Origin: Alphaproteobacteria bacterium
Lineage (GTDB): Bacteria; Pseudomonadota; Alphaproteobacteria; Caulobacterales; Caulobacteraceae
Assembly (NCBI GenBank): GCA_018821435.1
Contig: JAHJME010000037.1
Location: forward strand, 186,001 to 250,000
Direction: 5' to 3'
DNA length: 64,000 nucleotides
Made by a program: the position numbers and the translations under genes. Positions 62,206 through 64,000 of the stretch are shown in pieces (the first letter of the stretch is position 1; each line of letters begins with the position of its first letter). The notes beneath the pieces are model-generated. The model was not told the origin of the DNA. It searched no databases and saw nothing but the letters and a program-made list of their open reading frames with translations.

Positions 62206-62517
62206 ATGCCGTCTACGCTGAACCATGTCAAACGCGCTCCCGCGGCCCAACGGCAGCCAGCCGGTGGCGCGGCGCCGCGCCGCGCGGAGGACTGCTTGCG
62301 GCCTGATCCCGTCCCCGACGTCGCCCTGGCGCCCGAGGATTGTCGCAGGCGGCGCGAAGCGCTCGGGCTATCCCTTGAAGACCTCGCGCGCCGGGCCGGC
62401 CGGGAACTTCGAACGGTCGAGCGTTTCGAGGCTGCGGCGGTGCGCCCCCGGCCGGTGACCATCGTCGCCTTGCGAAACGCCTTGCGGCGCGCCGAGCTTG
62501 AGCAAGCCCAGCTCTGA
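62206..62517 (+). CDS. Small XRE-like HTH protein, copy 2
   Basis: 103 residues from ATG 62206, with AGGGGGA eight bases upstream (a GTG at 62185 is less likely). HTH region: CRRRREALGLSLEDLARRAG, then RTVERFEAAAVRPRPVTIVA and LRNALRRAE, aligned residue for residue with copy 1 at 55468. The N-terminal 50 residues are Ala/Arg/Pro-rich and differ. Likely DNA-binding; its relation to the palindrome just upstream is the obvious question. Confidence 0.82.
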   Translation: MPSTLNHVKRAPAAQRQPAGGAAPRRAEDCLRPDPVPDVALAPEDCRRRREALGLSLEDLARRAGRELRTVERFEAAAVRPRPVTIVALRNALRRAELEQAQL

Positions 62518-62542
62518 GTGCGGCGGACGGGCCGATAGCAAG

Positions 62543-62570
62543 GCGCCTGCGGCCTGAGGGCCGAAGGCGC
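62543..62570. terminator. Stem-loop between convergent genes
   Basis: GCGCCT-G-CGGCC and GGCCG-A-AGGCGC pair with one G/A mismatch and a TGAG loop. It lies 26 bases past the XRE-like stop and about 140 bases before the histidine-kinase stop. No T-run, so a bidirectional terminator is plausible rather than certain. Confidence 0.55.
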
Positions 62571-62711
62571 AGAGGAAACGACCGGATAAAGACGCGGGAT
62601 TATATCCGTGTCGTGTGCGGAACGCCAGGCTAAGGCAAAGCTTGTCGCGATCGCCGCAGCCTGATTCGCTCCAGGCCGCCCCACGCGCACCAGCCGGAGG
62701 ACGGCCGGACG

Positions 62712-64000
62712 TCAGGTCGCCCGCGATTGGTCGTCGAGCGCCTCGCGGACCTTCGCGCCGAGCTGTTCCAACGTGAAAGGCTTGGCGAGGAAACGCGTGC
62801 CTGGATCGAGCACGCCGTTGTGGACGATGGCGTTGCGCGTATAGCCGGTGGTGTACAGCACCTTGAGTTCCGGGCGCAGGGTCAGAGCCAGGTCGACGAG
62901 CTGGCGACCGGTCATGTCGGGCATGACCACGTCGGTGAACAGCAAGGTGACATCCTGGGCGCTCTCAAGGAGCGCCAACGCCTCGGGGCCGCTGGCGGCG
63001 TGGATCACCGTGTACCCGAGCTCGCGCAGGGCCTCGACAGAGTAGTTGCGGACGCGCTGTTCGTCCTCGACGACGAGCACGATTTCGGTTGCCGCGCCGC
63101 GGCCGACAGCGACGGTCGGACGTGGGACGGCGCGCGCGATCCCATCGCCGGTGGCCCTGGGCAGGTAGAGCTTGAATGTCGTCCCGTGACCCGGCTCGGA
63201 ATAGGCCCGCACATGGCCACCGGACTGGCGCACGAACCCAAATACCTGCGACAGGCCCAGGCCGGTGCCCTTGCCGACCGGCTTGGTGGTGAAAAAGGGC
63301 TCGAAGACCTTTTCGAGCACCTCAGGGCTCATCCCCGTCCCGGTGTCGCTGACCGCCACCATCACGTATTGGCCCGATGGAGTTTCGATTTCCCGCGCAA
63401 GGTCGTCGTCGATATGGGCGTTGGCCGTCTCAATGGTCAGGCGCCCGCCGGCCGGCATCGCATCGCGGGCGTTGACCGAAAGGTTTATGATCGCGTTCTC
63501 AAGCTCGCTCAGGTCGGCTCGCGCCGTCCACAGGCCGGCGCCGAGCACGGTCTCAAGGCGGATCGTCTCGCCCAGGGTGCGTCCGAGCATGTCGGTGAGG
63601 GTCGAGATGAGTTGGTTTACGTCGAGCGTTTCCGGCGACAGCGGCTGCTGCCGGGAGAAAGCCAACAGTCTCTGGGTCAGGGCCGCGGCGCGTTCGGCGC
63701 CCTCGATCGCGCCGTCCAGGAATTTTTGGATGTCGGTGTCCCCGCGGGCAAGTCGGCGCTCGATGAGGTTGAGGCCGCCAATGATCACCGCGAGCATGTT
63801 GTTGAAGTCATGGGCGATGCCGCCTGTCAGCTTGCCGAGCGCGTCCATCTTCTGCAGCTGACGAAGCTGCGCTTCCGCCGCGCGTCGACTGCGGTCCTGG
63901 ACCGCGAGCTCGCTGGTGACTTCGGTGAGAGCCGCCGCCTGCCGGTCGACCCTCTGGGCGAGCCGAACCATCGCCTCCGCGCGCTCGACGGCGAGCCAAG
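62712..64000 (-). CDS. Hybrid histidine kinase, N-terminus outside window
   Basis: The frame continues past the right edge (ATG 63971 is internal). Visible: a coiled-coil linker, HisKA with H-box LGKLTGGIAHDFNNMLAVII, HATPase_c (N-box ENAIINLSVNARDAM, DTGTGMSPEVLEKVFEPFFT, GKGTGLGLSQVFGFV), then a C-terminal receiver with phospho-Asp in LLFTDVVMPDMTG and Lys in FLAKPFTLEQL. Sensor type unknown, as the input domain is off-window. The family relays phosphate to its own receiver and on to a partner, often in general stress or motility control. In contrast to the two pseudo-signalling proteins near otsBA, all catalytic residues are present. Confidence 0.93.
   Translation of the reverse strand, partial: WLAVERAEAMVRLAQRVDRQAAALTEVTSELAVQDRSRRAAEAQLRQLQKMDALGKLTGGIAHDFNNMLAVIIGGLNLIERRLARGDTDIQKFLDGAIEGAERAAALTQRLLAFSRQQPLSPETLDVNQLISTLTDMLGRTLGETIRLETVLGAGLWTARADLSELENAIINLSVNARDAMPAGGRLTIETANAHIDDDLAREIETPSGQYVMVAVSDTGTGMSPEVLEKVFEPFFTTKPVGKGTGLGLSQVFGFVRQSGGHVRAYSEPGHGTTFKLYLPRATGDGIARAVPRPTVAVGRGAATEIVLVVEDEQRVRNYSVEALRELGYTVIHAASGPEALALLESAQDVTLLFTDVVMPDMTGRQLVDLALTLRPELKVLYTTGYTRNAIVHNGVLDPGTRFLAKPFTLEQLGAKVREALDDQSRAT

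Noticed and set aside
1..64000. rRNA, tRNA, CRISPR arrays, IS elements, prophage genes
   Set aside because: I looked for T-loop-like GTTCGA sequences, regular short repeats, transposase motifs and phage structural genes and recognised none; a dedicated RNA search was not possible.

Overview
The window is about 65-70% GC and densely coded, with genes on both strands. It looks like a chromosomal segment of an alphaproteobacterium, most likely of the Caulobacterales (Caulobacter/Phenylobacterium type). The reasons are the base composition, a FecI/FecR/TonB-receptor operon with a penicillin-acylase-type enzyme, TPR-sulfotransferases, a NodT-type efflux lipoprotein and frequent GTG/TTG starts. The genus is inference. 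I recognised no rRNA, tRNA, CRISPR array, transposase or phage structural gene.

Layout. 1-6.8 kb: a cut-off NmrA-like protein, then a TetR regulator divergent from a three-gene tripartite efflux operon (HlyD, DHA2-type MFS, NodT), then two uncharacterised small proteins. 7.0-16.5 kb: an aromatic-ring catabolic island. A six-gene minus-strand operon encodes an extradiol dioxygenase, a fumarylacetoacetase-fold hydrolase, an MhpA-like flavin hydroxylase, a GST, a TetR regulator and an acyl-CoA ligase. It is divergent from an ACMSD-like amidohydrolase whose Tat signal lies out of frame, and is followed by two exported hydrolases. 16.6-18.4 kb: a DUF2254 membrane protein followed by a broken mechanosensitive channel. 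19.4-26.3 kb: a surface-protein operon of an autotransporter with 38-residue repeats, a TPR-sulfotransferase and a TPR-heptosyltransferase-like protein. 26.9-36.8 kb: an ECF sigma/FecR/TonB receptor signalling unit feeding a secreted Ntn acylase, a secreted amidohydrolase and a PLP serine/threonine dehydratase, which reads as sensing, uptake and breakdown of an acylated amino-acid or peptide compound. 37-44.9 kb: an SDR and a large winged-helix/STAND/TPR regulator facing an operon of hydrolases (one fused to a cupin, one lacking its serine), a YcaC-like protein and a BdcA-like SDR.

45-64 kb is a stress island: a mechanosensitive channel, two tandem-Usp proteins, otsB-otsA trehalose synthesis flanked by a pseudo-receiver and a pseudo-histidine-kinase, MarR, DUF4336, a ClC channel, a lytic transglycosylase, an SLC13-type permease, two 103-residue XRE-like paralogues and a hybrid histidine kinase cut by the window end. 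A palindrome ATCG-N5-CGAT, usually followed by RTA, recurs in the gaps of this island, often 30-42 bp before a start codon. I read it as the operator or promoter signature of an undescribed regulon. That motif, the autotransporter-modification operon and the acylase/receptor operon are the best candidates for new biology here.
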